Source of the DNA: Treponema sp. | GTDB lineage: Bacteria > Spirochaetota > Spirochaetia > Treponematales > Breznakiellaceae | Direction of reading: 5' to 3' | DNA length: 12,394 nt | NCBI GenBank assembly: GCA_031288005.1 | Contig: JAITSE010000026.1 | Location: 1 to 12,394 of the forward strand | In this document: piece by piece, positions 12,338 to 12,394 of the stretch | How positions within the stretch are numbered: the first letter of the stretch is position 1 | How the letters are laid out: every line of letters starts with the position of its first letter | Notes under the pieces: model-generated | Told to the model about the DNA's origin: nothing | The model's input: only the letters and a program-made list of their open reading frames with translations | Database searches by the model: none | Position numbers and translations under genes: made by a program

Positions 12338-12394
12338 GTCTGGATAAGCTAGGCCGGGGGGTCTGGATAAGCTAGGCCAGGGAGTCTGGATAAG
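12338..12394. repeat. 23-bp tandem repeat running off the window edge
   Basis: gtctggataagctaggcc plus a G-rich pentamer repeats with a 23-bp period at 12338, 12361 and 12384. The third copy is cut by the window end, so the copy number is unknown. Units 1 and 2 differ only in the G-rich end. There are no unique spacers, so it is not a CRISPR array. Confidence 0.85.

Noticed and set aside
12338..12394. CRISPR array
   Set aside because: The 23-bp units are directly contiguous, with no unique spacers, and no cas gene is in the window.

Overview
The window looks like a spirochaete chromosome segment, most plausibly a Treponema-like gut species. This is inferred from several features: small secreted proteins with relaxed lipoboxes, a ComFB-like protein fused to a beta domain, a tRNA gene without an encoded CCA, and GC-rich housekeeping genes beside AT-richer accessory genes. 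No marker gene proves the lineage.

Layout. Bases 1-125 hold the probable tail of an upstream gene and its hairpin terminator. Bases 150-2568 are a compact, AT-richer plus-strand cassette of three exported proteins: an unknown secreted protein, a clostripain-family (C11) cysteine peptidase with a lipoprotein-type leader, and a small putative lipoprotein whose start lies inside the peptidase gene. Bases 2569-3991 contain no convincing intact gene, only a possible gene remnant and several palindromes. A 132-residue lipoprotein (3992-4390) follows, with a clear intrinsic terminator. A 1260-residue GH13 (alpha-amylase superfamily) enzyme fills 4687-8469; its C-terminal part carries an 18-bp minisatellite and repeat-derived sequence. 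Next come an HD-domain phosphohydrolase (8643-9944) and a ComFB-domain protein with a C-terminal beta domain (9997-10722), both on the plus strand. The minus strand carries tRNA-Pro(UGG) (10761-10833) and tsaD (11145-12188), the gene for the tRNA t6A-modification enzyme.

The most unusual content lies between the genes. Almost every intergenic gap holds strong inverted repeats built on one of two conserved tips: ACTTCAGT (or its complement ACTGAAGT), or GARACCC-nnn-GGGTYYC followed by CA. Often the tip is nested inside a longer outer stem. The tips are conserved, while the stem sequences differ from locus to locus. Within one locus, stems can be shared between hairpins with different tips, most clearly at 10848-10970. 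One tip lies inside the GH13 coding sequence, and two intergenic regions carry 23-bp tandem repeats. This resembles a dispersed palindromic repeat family (REP/MITE-like, or RNA structural elements) whose arms are rewritten locally. It is the best candidate here for something undescribed.

Functionally, the C11 peptidase cassette probably acts at the cell envelope. The GH13 enzyme probably acts on cytoplasmic alpha-glucan, the HD protein on nucleotides, the ComFB protein possibly in second-messenger sensing, and tRNA-Pro and tsaD in translation. Nothing in the sequence ties all of them into one pathway.
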